DNA of 64,000 nt. Origin: Bacillus sp. B15-48. GTDB taxonomy: Bacteria; Bacillota; Bacilli; Bacillales; Cytobacillaceae. Numbering within the stretch: the stretch's first letter is position 1; every line of letters begins with the position of its first letter. Both the position numbers and the translations under genes were made by a program. The stretch covers positions 248,001 to 312,000 of the forward strand of contig NZ_WOFU01000004.1 of the NCBI RefSeq assembly GCF_016879755.1, given 5' to 3'. The notes below the pieces were generated by a model. It searched no databases. It saw nothing but the letters and a program-made list of their open reading frames with translations, and was not told the DNA's origin. This document shows positions 42,143 through 51,144 of this stretch, in pieces.

Positions 42143-44684
42143 AACTAGCTGCTATCACAGCTTGACGTGCTTTTTGTTGTAATTCTTCCAATTGATGGAT
42201 AAACTCATTGGCAGTGAGTGGTGGACTAAATAAATACCCTTGTACATGATAACAATGTTGTTTTTGTAAAACTTCTTTTTGGTCGTTTGTTTCTACCCCT
42301 TCGGCAATGACATCAATGTTTAAATTTCTGCCCAACAAAATAATCGTTGATATAATGGATGTATCATCTTCTTTCGCAAGTAAATCTCTTACAAACGAGC
42401 GGTCAATCTTCAAGCGATCGACTGGAAGATTTTTTAAGTAGGCTAACGAAGAATAACCTGTCCCAAAATCGTCAATGGCGATTTGAATCCCTAATGATTT
42501 TAACGCTGCTAACGTCTTCATCGCATGCCCCATGTTCATTACCATACTTTCAGTGATTTCTAGTTCAAGATATTTTGCGGGCAACTCTGTCTCGTTTAAT
42601 ATTTTTTTCACCATATCAATTAGATTTTGTTGATAGAATTGCCTAATTGAGAGATTAACGGCAACAACAAGATGTGACAGTCCCTCGTCATGCCATTGTT
42701 TCATTTGTTGACAGGCTGTTCGTAAAACCCATTCACCTATCGGTACAATCAGCCCTGTTTTTTCAGCGATCGGGATGAATTTCGCAGGTGAAATTGGACC
42801 GTGAACTGGATGATGCCAGCGAAGTAAAGCTTCCAATCCGATCATTCGGCCATCCTTGATGTTTACTTGGGGCTGATAAACGAGACTGAGTTGATTTTCA
42901 GAAAGAGCATTATACAAATCATTCTCTAACAATAGGCGATCAAAGGCTCTCCCATCCATGGAAGTTTGATAAAACTGATATGGTTTGTTTGTCGTTTGAG
43001 CTTCCATAAGAGCCATATTTGCATGCTGCAAGACCTTATCCGCTGTTCGTCCATTCTCTGGATAAACAGCGATTCCCATACTGATTGTTATATTTAATAA
43101 AAGATGTTGTGCCTGTATCGGTTCTTTAAACAATACCTGCAGGTTCTCAATAGCCGACACGATTTCGCCATCATCAGTGATTGATGACAAAATAACGGCA
43201 AACTCATCACCTGTTAACCTCCCAATAATCATGCGTGACGTCCGCTGTTCCTCAAGGCGCTCGGCAACAGATTGGAGGATTGAATCACCAAATGAGTGTC
43301 CTAGTGCCTCATTCATATTTTTAAAACGATCGATATCAAGGACAATAATCGCCGCTTTTTCATGGGGCTGTTTTTCAATGATGTTTGTCCACTTTTCTTT
43401 TATAAACCGAAGATTTGGCAGTTTTGTCAGTTCATCATGAAAGGCCATGTACTGTATTAGTTCATGGTCTTTTTTCTGTTGACTAATATCACGGAAAACG
43501 ATAATCGATCCAGTAACTTCGTTTTTCTCAAATAAAGGGGTAGATACAAATGAGACAGGAAAGATTTCCCCATCTTTCTTCGCAAACCAATCCTCATTTG
43601 TTCGGTAAGTTCTTCCTACCATTAATGCTTTTATACTCGGGCATTGTTCAGGAGTGTATTTTCTACCGTCTTCGATGCGATGGAAAGAGTAATGGACATT
43701 CTTTCCGATCATTTCCTTTTGTGAGCATTGAAGTAGTCGTTCTGCTTCAAGATTCATTAAAGTGATGTTGCCATATTGATCTGTTACAATTAAGCCTTCC
43801 CCCATCTGTGTTGTGATCGTATGTAAAAATTTTTCATTCTTAATCAATTGCTGTTCAGCTTCTTTTTGTTTTTGAAAGGGCTCTTCAACAGATGTATAAA
43901 AAATCGCTCGAAGGAGAAACAAAAATCCCATCAGTTGGAATAAATGCCCGGTAAAATTATTAATATCATAAACATCTGTATATGTAGTAAAAAAATAATC
44001 AGCTAGTAATAAATTTAATGAAGCGAAAATGAGAAATAAATTAAAGATTTTATTTCTATTTAATTGACGAATGACGATTCCGATAAAAAGAACTTCTAAT
44101 AAAATCGCAACATACTGTAGGTTATTCTTTAAAGCGGTTGTACCAACTCCGTCCAGCACTAGCTCAGGTAATAATGGTTGAGGGAAATAAAGAATAATGA
44201 ACCAAAAAAGAGCATATATTGTAGCTAAGCTGTAAGCCCACCACCTGGCTCGCGGATGGACAATTCGATCTTTTAGAAGAAAAATCACCAATAGACCGAT
44301 GACTTCGGTTAAACGAGCGACCATAAAAAACCATGTCGCTTTATAAGCTGAACTCTCGGCAATCAAGTAAGGCATTCCTTTATAGGTAATCGCATGCATC
44401 GTTTCAATAAGCGCAACTGCAAAAAAGAGTGCACCAATGAATAAGCGATAACTTGAACGGATTCTTGGGAAAGCAACCCATGTTTGTGTAGCAATCATAA
44501 AGGCAATCGTAATAATAATGATTTCGAGGATCAAATGGATGGTTAAATAATTTTCTTCTCCGAAAAAGCCGTATAATGGTCTATTTAATGTAAGCGCAAC
44601 GATGAGAACAAATAACGATAATAAAATAATGAAACCGTTTTCTTTTATAAGCCGATTAGTCGACTGAGAAAAAAAATCTTTCAT
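42141..44684 (-). CDS. MASE3-PAS-GGDEF-EAL cyclic-di-GMP signalling protein
   Basis: An 847-residue membrane protein. A seven-helix MASE3-like sensor spans about 15-265, a PAS domain about 282-400, a GGDEF domain about 410-580 and an EAL domain about 585-840. The GGDEF site reads TGDEF (491-495), so the cyclase may be weak or regulatory, while EAL at 618-620, ESMVM, DDFGTGYSS and AEGVET are intact, pointing to c-di-GMP hydrolysis. It is a single gene with a terminator. The signal sensed is unknown. Confidence 0.93.
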   Translation of the reverse strand: MKDFFSQSTNRLIKENGFIILLSLFVLIVALTLNRPLYGFFGEENYLTIHLILEIIIITIAFMIATQTWVAFPRIRSSYRLFIGALFFAVALIETMHAITYKGMPYLIAESSAYKATWFFMVARLTEVIGLLVIFLLKDRIVHPRARWWAYSLATIYALFWFIILYFPQPLLPELVLDGVGTTALKNNLQYVAILLEVLFIGIVIRQLNRNKIFNLFLIFASLNLLLADYFFTTYTDVYDINNFTGHLFQLMGFLFLLRAIFYTSVEEPFQKQKEAEQQLIKNEKFLHTITTQMGEGLIVTDQYGNITLMNLEAERLLQCSQKEMIGKNVHYSFHRIEDGRKYTPEQCPSIKALMVGRTYRTNEDWFAKKDGEIFPVSFVSTPLFEKNEVTGSIIVFRDISQQKKDHELIQYMAFHDELTKLPNLRFIKEKWTNIIEKQPHEKAAIIVLDIDRFKNMNEALGHSFGDSILQSVAERLEEQRTSRMIIGRLTGDEFAVILSSITDDGEIVSAIENLQVLFKEPIQAQHLLLNITISMGIAVYPENGRTADKVLQHANMALMEAQTTNKPYQFYQTSMDGRAFDRLLLENDLYNALSENQLSLVYQPQVNIKDGRMIGLEALLRWHHPVHGPISPAKFIPIAEKTGLIVPIGEWVLRTACQQMKQWHDEGLSHLVVAVNLSIRQFYQQNLIDMVKKILNETELPAKYLELEITESMVMNMGHAMKTLAALKSLGIQIAIDDFGTGYSSLAYLKNLPVDRLKIDRSFVRDLLAKEDDTSIISTIILLGRNLNIDVIAEGVETNDQKEVLQKQHCYHVQGYLFSPPLTANEFIHQLEELQQKARQAVIAAS

Positions 44685-44865
44685 AAAACGACCCCTTTCC
44701 GTACAGGGAAATAACGAAGCATCTACCCACTATTTTATACTAGTTTCCCGTTAGGTGCTCCTAAAATTATGTGATTTCATAAAACTTTATCATTTTGCTA
44801 CGATCATTTTTTGGAACTGGGATTTGGTTATCCTGTTTTTGGATTGATTTTCCAAGCTAAATAGT

Positions 44866-44894
44866 TTGAATAATTTAAATACAATGAGTATAAT
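44866..44894 (+). promoter_or_regulatory. SigA promoter of the IDEAL gene
   Basis: TTGAAT at 44866-44871 and TATAAT at 44889-44894 are separated by 17 bp, and the start codon follows after an AAGGAG site. Confidence 0.8.
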
Positions 44895-44920
44895 AGAAAA
44901 AAGGTCAAGGAGTGATTTTA

Positions 44921-45166
44921 ATGGAAGAGAAGTTGCTTTATTTGCCGGAACCTAATGTAAACATGAAAGATTTACAAATTGCTGAGATGTTGCTAACCGA
45001 GGTTCAATTGAATATTCAAAAAGAGGTAATCGAGCAAAAAGTTGATCAGTCCTTACTTGATAAAAACAAAGAAGAATTTCTCAAACTAACAGAAAAGTTA
45101 AAGAATGTGACCCATTTACTTCAAGCCAATCGAGAGAACTATATAAAATTAACTGAAAATAACTAA
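44921..45166 (+). CDS. IDEAL-domain small protein
   Basis: An 81-residue protein. The segment IEQKVDQSLLDKNKEEFLKLTEKLK near residues 40-64 matches the IDEAL domain pattern (I.x.IDxALxxxDKExFxxLtxxL) found in YpiB and related Bacillus proteins. The fold is helical and there is no signal or membrane helix. AAGGAG precedes the ATG at 44921, so the upstream GTG at 44912 is not used. The role of the domain is unknown. It converges on the tubulin-like gene. Confidence 0.75.
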   Translation: MEEKLLYLPEPNVNMKDLQIAEMLLTEVQLNIQKEVIEQKVDQSLLDKNKEEFLKLTEKLKNVTHLLQANRENYIKLTENN

Positions 45167-45172
45167 GAAAAG

Positions 45173-45201
45173 TGAAGCCCTCATCCATGTGGGCTTTTTC
45201 T
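45173..45201 (+). terminator. Terminator of the IDEAL gene
   Basis: AAGCCC and GGGCTT form the stem with a T5 tail just downstream of the stop. Confidence 0.85.
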
Positions 45202-45268
45202 TAGTTGTTTTTTAACCAGTTCCCCGGAACTCTCTTTTTCTCGCATCTATTATTAATTTTTACCAACA

Positions 45269-45297
45269 AAAAAGATCCCCATTAAAACAGGAATCTT
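45269..45297 (-). terminator. Probable terminator of the tubulin-like gene
   Basis: On the minus strand AAAGATTCC pairs with GGGGATCTTT (one G-U), followed by TTTTT. Confidence 0.7.
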
Positions 45298-45343
45298 TCC
45301 AGCGCCTTCCTACTGCCTCAAATATACTTTAATTAATTTGCGG

Positions 45344-46453
45344 CTATTTCTGATATTTAGATAATTTAGTATTTACTGATTCCGCTTTCTTATCCGATCG
45401 TTTAGCCTTTAACTCTGATGCCCATGTTATTTTAGATTTATACTTTTGGGTATGTTCTTTATTAACAAGCTTTTCTAACCGTTCTTTATTTTTTTCAATC
45501 GTTTCTTCTAGTGCCAGCATCCGGCGTGATGGAAATGGGAGTCCTGCAAGGATCGTTGTTATTGTTGGATCCGTTTCTGATAAGTATGTTCCTTCAAATA
45601 ATTGCAATGGTTCTCCAACCTTTTGGAAGATTGATGGAACATGGATTAGTTTTGCCATATTCTCAGGACCATCATAAATTAAACTCGCACGAATCACCCC
45701 GGTTGATTCTACCGGACAAAAGATTGAATTTCCCCATGAATGATGAATTTTACTGGATAGTTCAGTTGATGTTTTTGCATCTGTAACAGGAGCCATTGTT
45801 ATGAGCGACACTCCGCGAGTATTTAAAATCGTCATCAAATCTGTTTCATCAAAATTTCCGTATAGAGAACTTTTTTGAGTCATTTGGGAAACATGGTAAA
45901 GCGCGTGAATGGCTTGATGATTGGATGAGTGATAGATTTGCTGTTTGCTCGCTTGTGGGTTCATTTTCCTCACCTGGTCATTATCGACTAAAAATACAGA
46001 AGAAATCGATTGAATATTAGAAAGCTCTTCGATACATTCAGCTGCATTGATGCGATTGCCAGCTAAAACATTTCTTTCCGGAATAACGGCAAGAGCACCG
46101 ACGTTCATACCTGGGAGATGATCTGTAAGCAAATCAATCAATAATGGACTCATCCCTGAGCCTGTTCCCCCATCTGTTGAAAAGGCGACCAATAAAAAAT
46201 GGGTATGTTTAAATGAACGCTTAACAAAATCAATTAATTCATAATAATGATCTTTTACAGCGCGAATTCCGATTAAACGATCCTGACCAGCTCCATTATA
46301 ACCTGGTACAAAAAATTTATTTTCAACTCGAGTATTTACCTTGCCATCACGAGGGTTTGTATTGATAAGGGCGGTTGGAAAGCCCATGGTTGCTGCTATC
46401 TCCGCGATATTGCCCCCTGCCTGACCTACACCTAAGACTCCAATTGACTTCAT
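45344..46453 (-). CDS. Chromosomal tubulin/FtsZ-superfamily GTPase
   Basis: A 369-residue GTPase of the tubulin/FtsZ superfamily. The T1 loop GVGQAGGN is near 8-15, the tubulin signature appears as GGTGSG near 95-100, and the T7-type NFDETD near 200-205 keeps the catalytic aspartates. A basic C-terminal tail (about 318-369) replaces the FtsZ C-terminal peptide, as in plasmid TubZ. There is no TubR-like gene next to it. The ATG at 46453 follows GGAGG; the preceding TTG is not used. It probably polymerises; its cellular job is unknown. Confidence 0.85.
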   Translation of the reverse strand: MKSIGVLGVGQAGGNIAEIAATMGFPTALINTNPRDGKVNTRVENKFFVPGYNGAGQDRLIGIRAVKDHYYELIDFVKRSFKHTHFLLVAFSTDGGTGSGMSPLLIDLLTDHLPGMNVGALAVIPERNVLAGNRINAAECIEELSNIQSISSVFLVDNDQVRKMNPQASKQQIYHSSNHQAIHALYHVSQMTQKSSLYGNFDETDLMTILNTRGVSLITMAPVTDAKTSTELSSKIHHSWGNSIFCPVESTGVIRASLIYDGPENMAKLIHVPSIFQKVGEPLQLFEGTYLSETDPTITTILAGLPFPSRRMLALEETIEKNKERLEKLVNKEHTQKYKSKITWASELKAKRSDKKAESVNTKLSKYQK

Positions 46454-46514
46454 CAAATCGCCTCCTTATCCTTACTATGATGATACTCAAGAATGATTAA
46501 TTTAGACTTTTTAT

Positions 46515-48020
46515 TTATAAGAAATTTGCCTTCTTCTCCAAAGCGAATCTTTTCAGTGCTTTTTTATCGATTTTACCAACATGGGTCTTTGGCAATTGTG
46601 CAACAAAAATAAATTTTTTTGGAATTTTATATTTTCCTAGTTTTTTCAAGCAATAGTGGATTAGTTCCTGTTCGGATGGCTCGACAGTCCCCTTGACGAC
46701 GAGAAACGCAGTAACAATCTCTCCCCATTTTGAATCAGGTAGCCCAAGGACCGCAACTTCATCAATTTGTGGGTGTGCGGCGATCCAATGCTCAACTTCT
46801 AAAGGATAAACATTCTCCCCACCTGTTATGATCATATCTTTTTTGCGACCAACAATATAAAAATAACCTTCATCATCTTTTCTCGCTAAATCACCAGTAT
46901 AAATCCAGCCATCCTTCTTAACCTCTCTAGTTGCTTGTTCATTTTCCCAATAGTACGCAAAAGAATGCTTGCCTTGAATGAGGATTTCGCCGACTTCATG
47001 CACTGCTGCCTCCGTACCGTCAGCTTTAACGAGTTTGATTTCATTAAAGAGCATCGGTTTTCCTACTGAGCCTCTTTTTTCTTGAGCAATCTTCGGATCA
47101 ATATAAAAATTATTCGGACCCGCTTCAGTTAATCCATACCCTTCTTTGAACAACAATCCTTTCCTTTTAAATGCGGCATAAATTTCTAGAGGACATGGGG
47201 CGCCTCCTGAAAAAAATGTTTTCACTGATGGAAACGAATTTTTCTTAAATTCCTCTGTTTCAATAATCATATGGTACATCGTTGGAACAAATAGGACGAC
47301 AGTACATTGATAGTGATTTAAATATGTGATCGCTTTAACTGGATCAAAATCATTGGCAATCACTACTTTCCCACCTGCCAATAAAATCGGAATCGATAAG
47401 GCGTTCAGACCGCCGGTATGGAATAAAGGCAAATAAGTTAAAGTGATGTCTTCATCCGTTAAATTCCAACTGATGATTGTATTTATCGCATTCGTTAAAA
47501 TTGATTGATAGCTGAGGACCACCCCTTTTGGATTTCCAGTTGTTCCTCCTGTATAAATAATCGCTAATGGGTCTTGTTCTTGAAGTGGTTCTTCCTTGAA
47601 AGCTGGAATTCTTCTGTTTTCTAAAAATTCTTTTTCAATCTGAAACGTTTCGTAATCAGTAAATAGCTTTTCATTTACGGTTTTTTTAAAACTAAAATGA
47701 TAGCCAATTAGTTTTGGAGCGCAATCGGATAAAATATAGTGGATTTCTTGTAAAGATAACCGCCAATTAATGGGAACAAAAATCGCTCCAATTTTCCCAC
47801 AAGCAAACAGCAATTCAAAATAACTAATATCGTTAGGAGATAAGAGTGCAATTCTGTCCCCTTTTCGAACCCCTTTTTCGTAAAGCCAGTCTGCTAATTT
47901 TTTGCAGCGGATATTAAGTTCTCTGTATGTCCGTGTTGTCTGTTGTTCTGCATCTACTAGAGCCAAACTCATTGGTGTTATTTTTGCCCTTTTATCAAGC
48001 CAATCGAGCTCCCACCTCAA
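46515..48020 (-). CDS. AMP-dependent acyl-CoA ligase
   Basis: A 501-residue adenylating enzyme activating a carboxylic acid to its acyl-CoA. The P-loop YTGGTTGNPKG is near 164-174, EGYGLTE near 304-310, YTGDLARKD near 381-389 and the catalytic Lys near PKTHVGKIDKKALK close to the C-terminus. The start is TTG after GGAGAG. It is the last gene of the cassette with KAS III and a hydrolase. The acid is unknown; the sequence does not resemble OleC-type beta-lactone synthetases closely enough to decide. Confidence 0.9.
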   Translation of the reverse strand: MRWELDWLDKRAKITPMSLALVDAEQQTTRTYRELNIRCKKLADWLYEKGVRKGDRIALLSPNDISYFELLFACGKIGAIFVPINWRLSLQEIHYILSDCAPKLIGYHFSFKKTVNEKLFTDYETFQIEKEFLENRRIPAFKEEPLQEQDPLAIIYTGGTTGNPKGVVLSYQSILTNAINTIISWNLTDEDITLTYLPLFHTGGLNALSIPILLAGGKVVIANDFDPVKAITYLNHYQCTVVLFVPTMYHMIIETEEFKKNSFPSVKTFFSGGAPCPLEIYAAFKRKGLLFKEGYGLTEAGPNNFYIDPKIAQEKRGSVGKPMLFNEIKLVKADGTEAAVHEVGEILIQGKHSFAYYWENEQATREVKKDGWIYTGDLARKDDEGYFYIVGRKKDMIITGGENVYPLEVEHWIAAHPQIDEVAVLGLPDSKWGEIVTAFLVVKGTVEPSEQELIHYCLKKLGKYKIPKKFIFVAQLPKTHVGKIDKKALKRFALEKKANFL

Positions 48021-48039
48021 ATTAATCTCTCCTTCGTCA

Positions 48040-48930
48040 TTAATCCCTTAAGAAATTAGCTATTACATCGTTTAATTGATCTAAATCATCGACCAATGGG
48101 GAGTGCCCGCAATCTTTTAGTTCAACATATTTCGCGTTGTCTCCGATGTCACTCATAAGTTCCTCTGCCATATGGGCAGCGACGACAAGGTCGCGATTCC
48201 CGCGCAGGACAAGTGTTGGAATATGAATATTTTTCGCCTGATTTGTTCCTTCAGTTAGGCCATTATTAAACGCACTAATGTTAAATGTATTTAAGCTATG
48301 GTAGACTTCTGCCAAGTTTCTTTGTGTAAGCATATCATCGATATATTCTTCATACCGCCTTGCATCAGGTTGGTTTTTAGTATAAATCAACATATTCCAA
48401 GTTGATCTCAGTAACTCACGATTTCTCGTATCATATGCCCCTTGAATCGCTATCGTTTTGCCATCGGTTTTCACGGTTTCATATGTTTGCAAGCGACGAT
48501 TAAAATCTGGCAGTCCGTTTGCAGCCAGAGCAAAAAATGGATATCCTCGCGTTGACGCCGAGGCGAGCAGGACCAGTTTGTCACAATAACCAGGATAATC
48601 GGCGACAAATTGCATCGCGACAGCACCTCCTGTTGACCAGCCGATGATTGAAACATCTTGTAAGTCGATTTCATCAACAAACAATTTTAAATCATCTGAA
48701 AAATCTTTAATCGATGTAACCGGAGAATGATAACTTGATTGACCAAAGCCTCTCAAATCAAGCGCATAGATTTTAAAAGCTGGGTCCATTTGCTCAATGA
48801 GCAAATCCCAATGTTTGGACGATGTCATATTGCCGTGAATGAGCAAGACATTTTTCCCGCCACCTTCTCTTTCCCGATACGCAAGCGTTTCCCCGTTAGC
48901 AAGCTTAACTTTATTCATTTTTACGTTCAT
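48040..48930 (-). CDS. Alpha/beta hydrolase
   Basis: A 296-residue serine hydrolase. LIHGNMTSSKHW gives the oxyanion-hole HGN near 31-33, the nucleophile is Ser in GWSTGG near 100-105, and the His in CGHSPL near 275. An Asp partner is probably in NRDLV. The ATG at 48930 begins 1 bp after the TGA of the KAS III gene, so it is translationally coupled. The upstream 20 codons of the longer frame overlap the KAS III gene and are not used. Substrate unknown. Confidence 0.88.
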   Translation of the reverse strand: MNVKMNKVKLANGETLAYREREGGGKNVLLIHGNMTSSKHWDLLIEQMDPAFKIYALDLRGFGQSSYHSPVTSIKDFSDDLKLFVDEIDLQDVSIIGWSTGGAVAMQFVADYPGYCDKLVLLASASTRGYPFFALAANGLPDFNRRLQTYETVKTDGKTIAIQGAYDTRNRELLRSTWNMLIYTKNQPDARRYEEYIDDMLTQRNLAEVYHSLNTFNISAFNNGLTEGTNQAKNIHIPTLVLRGNRDLVVAAHMAEELMSDIGDNAKYVELKDCGHSPLVDDLDQLNDVIANFLRD

Positions 48931-48931
48931 C

Positions 48932-49939
48932 TCAATCACCCTTTCCCCAGCGAATAGTTGTTGCACCCCAGGCATAACCAATCCCAGCACTTACTAAAAC
49001 GACAACCGAACCATCCTGTAATTTGCCAGCTTGATCAGCTAATTCTAATGATAATATTTGATCAATTTGACCAATATGGCCATAGTTTTCGAGATAAATA
49101 GATTGGGTGTCAGACAAACCAAGTTCTTTTAAAACATTCTGATGGGCCGATCTTTTCATATGGAGGAGACCAATATAATCAATGTCTTTTTCTTGATAGC
49201 CACTGTTTGTCACAGACTTTCGGATGACTTTCAAGAAATTATCCATCGATTTTTTTTCAAGACGCTCTTTCATGCCCTCAGGGTCAAGGACATCTAATTG
49301 ATATAAATTCAGGTTATCGAGTGTAATTGGATATTTCGTCCCTCCAGCTACAACAACTACATCTTCAGAAAAAGAGCCATCAGTAATCATTTCAGTTTCC
49401 ATAATATGATTATCGTCAATTCCCTTCTGTAACAGAATCGCACCGCCGCCAGCACCGAGATTAAACATAAACCTCGTTCTTGGGTTTTTATAATTGATAA
49501 AGTCCCCATTTCGATACCCGCCTGCAAGCAGCACTGTATTGATTTTACCATCAGCCAACATCATGTTTTTGGCAAGTTTTAACGCCATAATGGTCGTTCC
49601 ACACCGTTGACTTACATCAAAAGCCCATGCCTGACTCGCACCGATTGCTTCTTGCAGCTTTATTCCTGCCGTCCATAATGGATATTCTTTATATTCTTCA
49701 CCGATATAAATAATTAAATCAATTGATAACGGATCGATTCCAGCCTTTGTTATCGCCTTTTTTGCTGCTTTTATCCCCATTTCACACGTATGATCATCAG
49801 GACCTGGGATTGTCTTTTTTTTAATTCCCATTTTTCCCTCGATAATTTCGACTGGAATTTCTGCTAGTTTTGCAATTGCTTTACTCGTCATATAATGATT
49901 TGGAAGATAAGTGGCCATACTTAAGATTCCAATATTCAA
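48932..49939 (-). CDS. KAS III-like (FabH/OleA-family) ketoacyl synthase
   Basis: A 335-residue thiolase-fold enzyme of the beta-ketoacyl synthase III family. The Cys nucleophile lies in QRCGTT near 110. AHQN near 257-260 could supply His, and ENYGHIGQ gives Asn near 290 in place of FabH NYGNTSA. It condenses or transfers acyl groups. The TTG at 49939 follows GAGGTG at 6 bases; a GTG at 49948 is an alternative. It is embedded in a Liv-transporter operon, so it is unlikely to be the housekeeping FabH. Confidence 0.85.
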   Translation of the reverse strand: MNIGILSMATYLPNHYMTSKAIAKLAEIPVEIIEGKMGIKKKTIPGPDDHTCEMGIKAAKKAITKAGIDPLSIDLIIYIGEEYKEYPLWTAGIKLQEAIGASQAWAFDVSQRCGTTIMALKLAKNMMLADGKINTVLLAGGYRNGDFINYKNPRTRFMFNLGAGGGAILLQKGIDDNHIMETEMITDGSFSEDVVVVAGGTKYPITLDNLNLYQLDVLDPEGMKERLEKKSMDNFLKVIRKSVTNSGYQEKDIDYIGLLHMKRSAHQNVLKELGLSDTQSIYLENYGHIGQIDQILSLELADQAGKLQDGSVVVLVSAGIGYAWGATTIRWGKGD

Positions 49940-49955
49940 TGCTGTCACCTCAATC

Positions 49956-50135
49956 TTAGGAGTAATCTGTCATGCTTTTTAAGTAGAGCATTGCATCTTC
50001 AATCGTTTCAAACAATGTGTCGTTGTTTGCTTGTACATTGGTTACTTTAATTCGCCAACGTTTTTTGTGTGTAGCTTCATCCATGCCAACTAGATGGAAG
50101 CGAATGATAAAAGAGGCTAAATGTTCTTGTTCCAC
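49956..50135 (-). CDS. 59-residue hypothetical protein in the Liv operon
   Basis: A small frame starting at GTG 50135 directly after AGGAGG, which overlaps the livM stop region, and ending just before the KAS III gene. It encodes a charged 59-residue protein with the central VGMDEATHKKRWRIKV and an amphipathic C-terminal helix. The tight coupling, Shine-Dalgarno site and length make it a real gene. I do not recognise its family. It may be a partner of the adjacent KAS III-like enzyme. Confidence 0.65.
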   Translation of the reverse strand: MEQEHLASFIIRFHLVGMDEATHKKRWRIKVTNVQANNDTLFETIEDAMLYLKSMTDYS

Positions 50136-50147
50136 GTTATTTCCTCC

Positions 50148-51140
50148 TCACCCTGACGCATCTTTCTTGTTCTTTTTTACAGTTACTGTTTTTTTCGGTT
50201 TTCGTTTCATCGTCGTGATTGTTCCGATAATTCCTTTTGGAAAAAACATAACGACTAAAATATAAATGATTCCAAAAAGAATAATCCACCGTTCGAAAAT
50301 CCAATGTACCTTCGCAAGCTGAGTTAGCCCGTGGTGGGCAAACTCGATAAGCCCTGCTCCAACAATGGCCCCAACAAGTGTTCCTACGCCGCCAATAATC
50401 GTCATTAACAGCGCATCTAACGTAATTTCAATCGTAAATACACTTGTATTAACAAAACGCAACGACAGCGCATACAACATCCCAGCTAAGCCGGCAATGA
50501 CTCCTGAAACAATACTGGCTATGATTTTATAATGAATGACATTGTATCCGAGTGACTCAATCCTCTGTTCATTTTCGCGAATTCCTTGTAAGATTCGCCC
50601 TAATGGTGAGTGAGTAAAACGAGTAAGCAGAACAAAGACAACGACCATCGAAATGAGACAAATTAAATAAAAATCGAAACGATCGCGAAAGATTTCTGGC
50701 GTTCTAAATGTAAAGCCGTCATTTCCAAACGTTAGACTTCTCCATTTTTCGGCAAGCACTAAAAATAATCCTGCAAATGCTAACGTGAGCATTGCATAGA
50801 AATGACTTTTCAAGCGCAATGTTAGTAAACCAACGACATAGCTAAGGGCAGCGGTTAGCACAATTGTGACAAGGACAGCCATGAAAAAGTAAGGCATCGT
50901 TGGTTCAAATTGTTTCATAAAGATACCCACTGTATAAGCACCAATTCCGAAAAACATCGCATGACCAAAAGATACGATTCCAGTATATCCTAAAAGCAAG
51001 TCATAGCTCATTGCAAAGATTGCAAAGATAAAAACCTGCGTAAATAAAATCATCATTGTTCGAGAATCATGAATGAACGGGAATAGAAGGAGCAAGACAG
51101 TAATGATGATATAAAGAATATTTTTCCGGTTATTTACCAT
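50148..51140 (-). CDS. livM: Branched-chain-type ABC transporter permease LivM
   Basis: A 330-residue permease with about nine membrane helices of the LivM family, taking up branched-chain amino acids or other amides and aromatic acids. GYTGIVSFGHAMFFGIGAY near 49-67 and IGGVGTLVGAIVGAG near 246-260 are family hallmarks. A basic C-terminal tail is present. It lies 4 bp downstream of livH. The transporter may import the precursor of the pathway encoded downstream rather than an amino acid. Confidence 0.93.
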   Translation of the reverse strand: MVNNRKNILYIIITVLLLLFPFIHDSRTMMILFTQVFIFAIFAMSYDLLLGYTGIVSFGHAMFFGIGAYTVGIFMKQFEPTMPYFFMAVLVTIVLTAALSYVVGLLTLRLKSHFYAMLTLAFAGLFLVLAEKWRSLTFGNDGFTFRTPEIFRDRFDFYLICLISMVVVFVLLTRFTHSPLGRILQGIRENEQRIESLGYNVIHYKIIASIVSGVIAGLAGMLYALSLRFVNTSVFTIEITLDALLMTIIGGVGTLVGAIVGAGLIEFAHHGLTQLAKVHWIFERWIILFGIIYILVVMFFPKGIIGTITTMKRKPKKTVTVKKNKKDASG

Positions 51141-51144
51141 TTCC

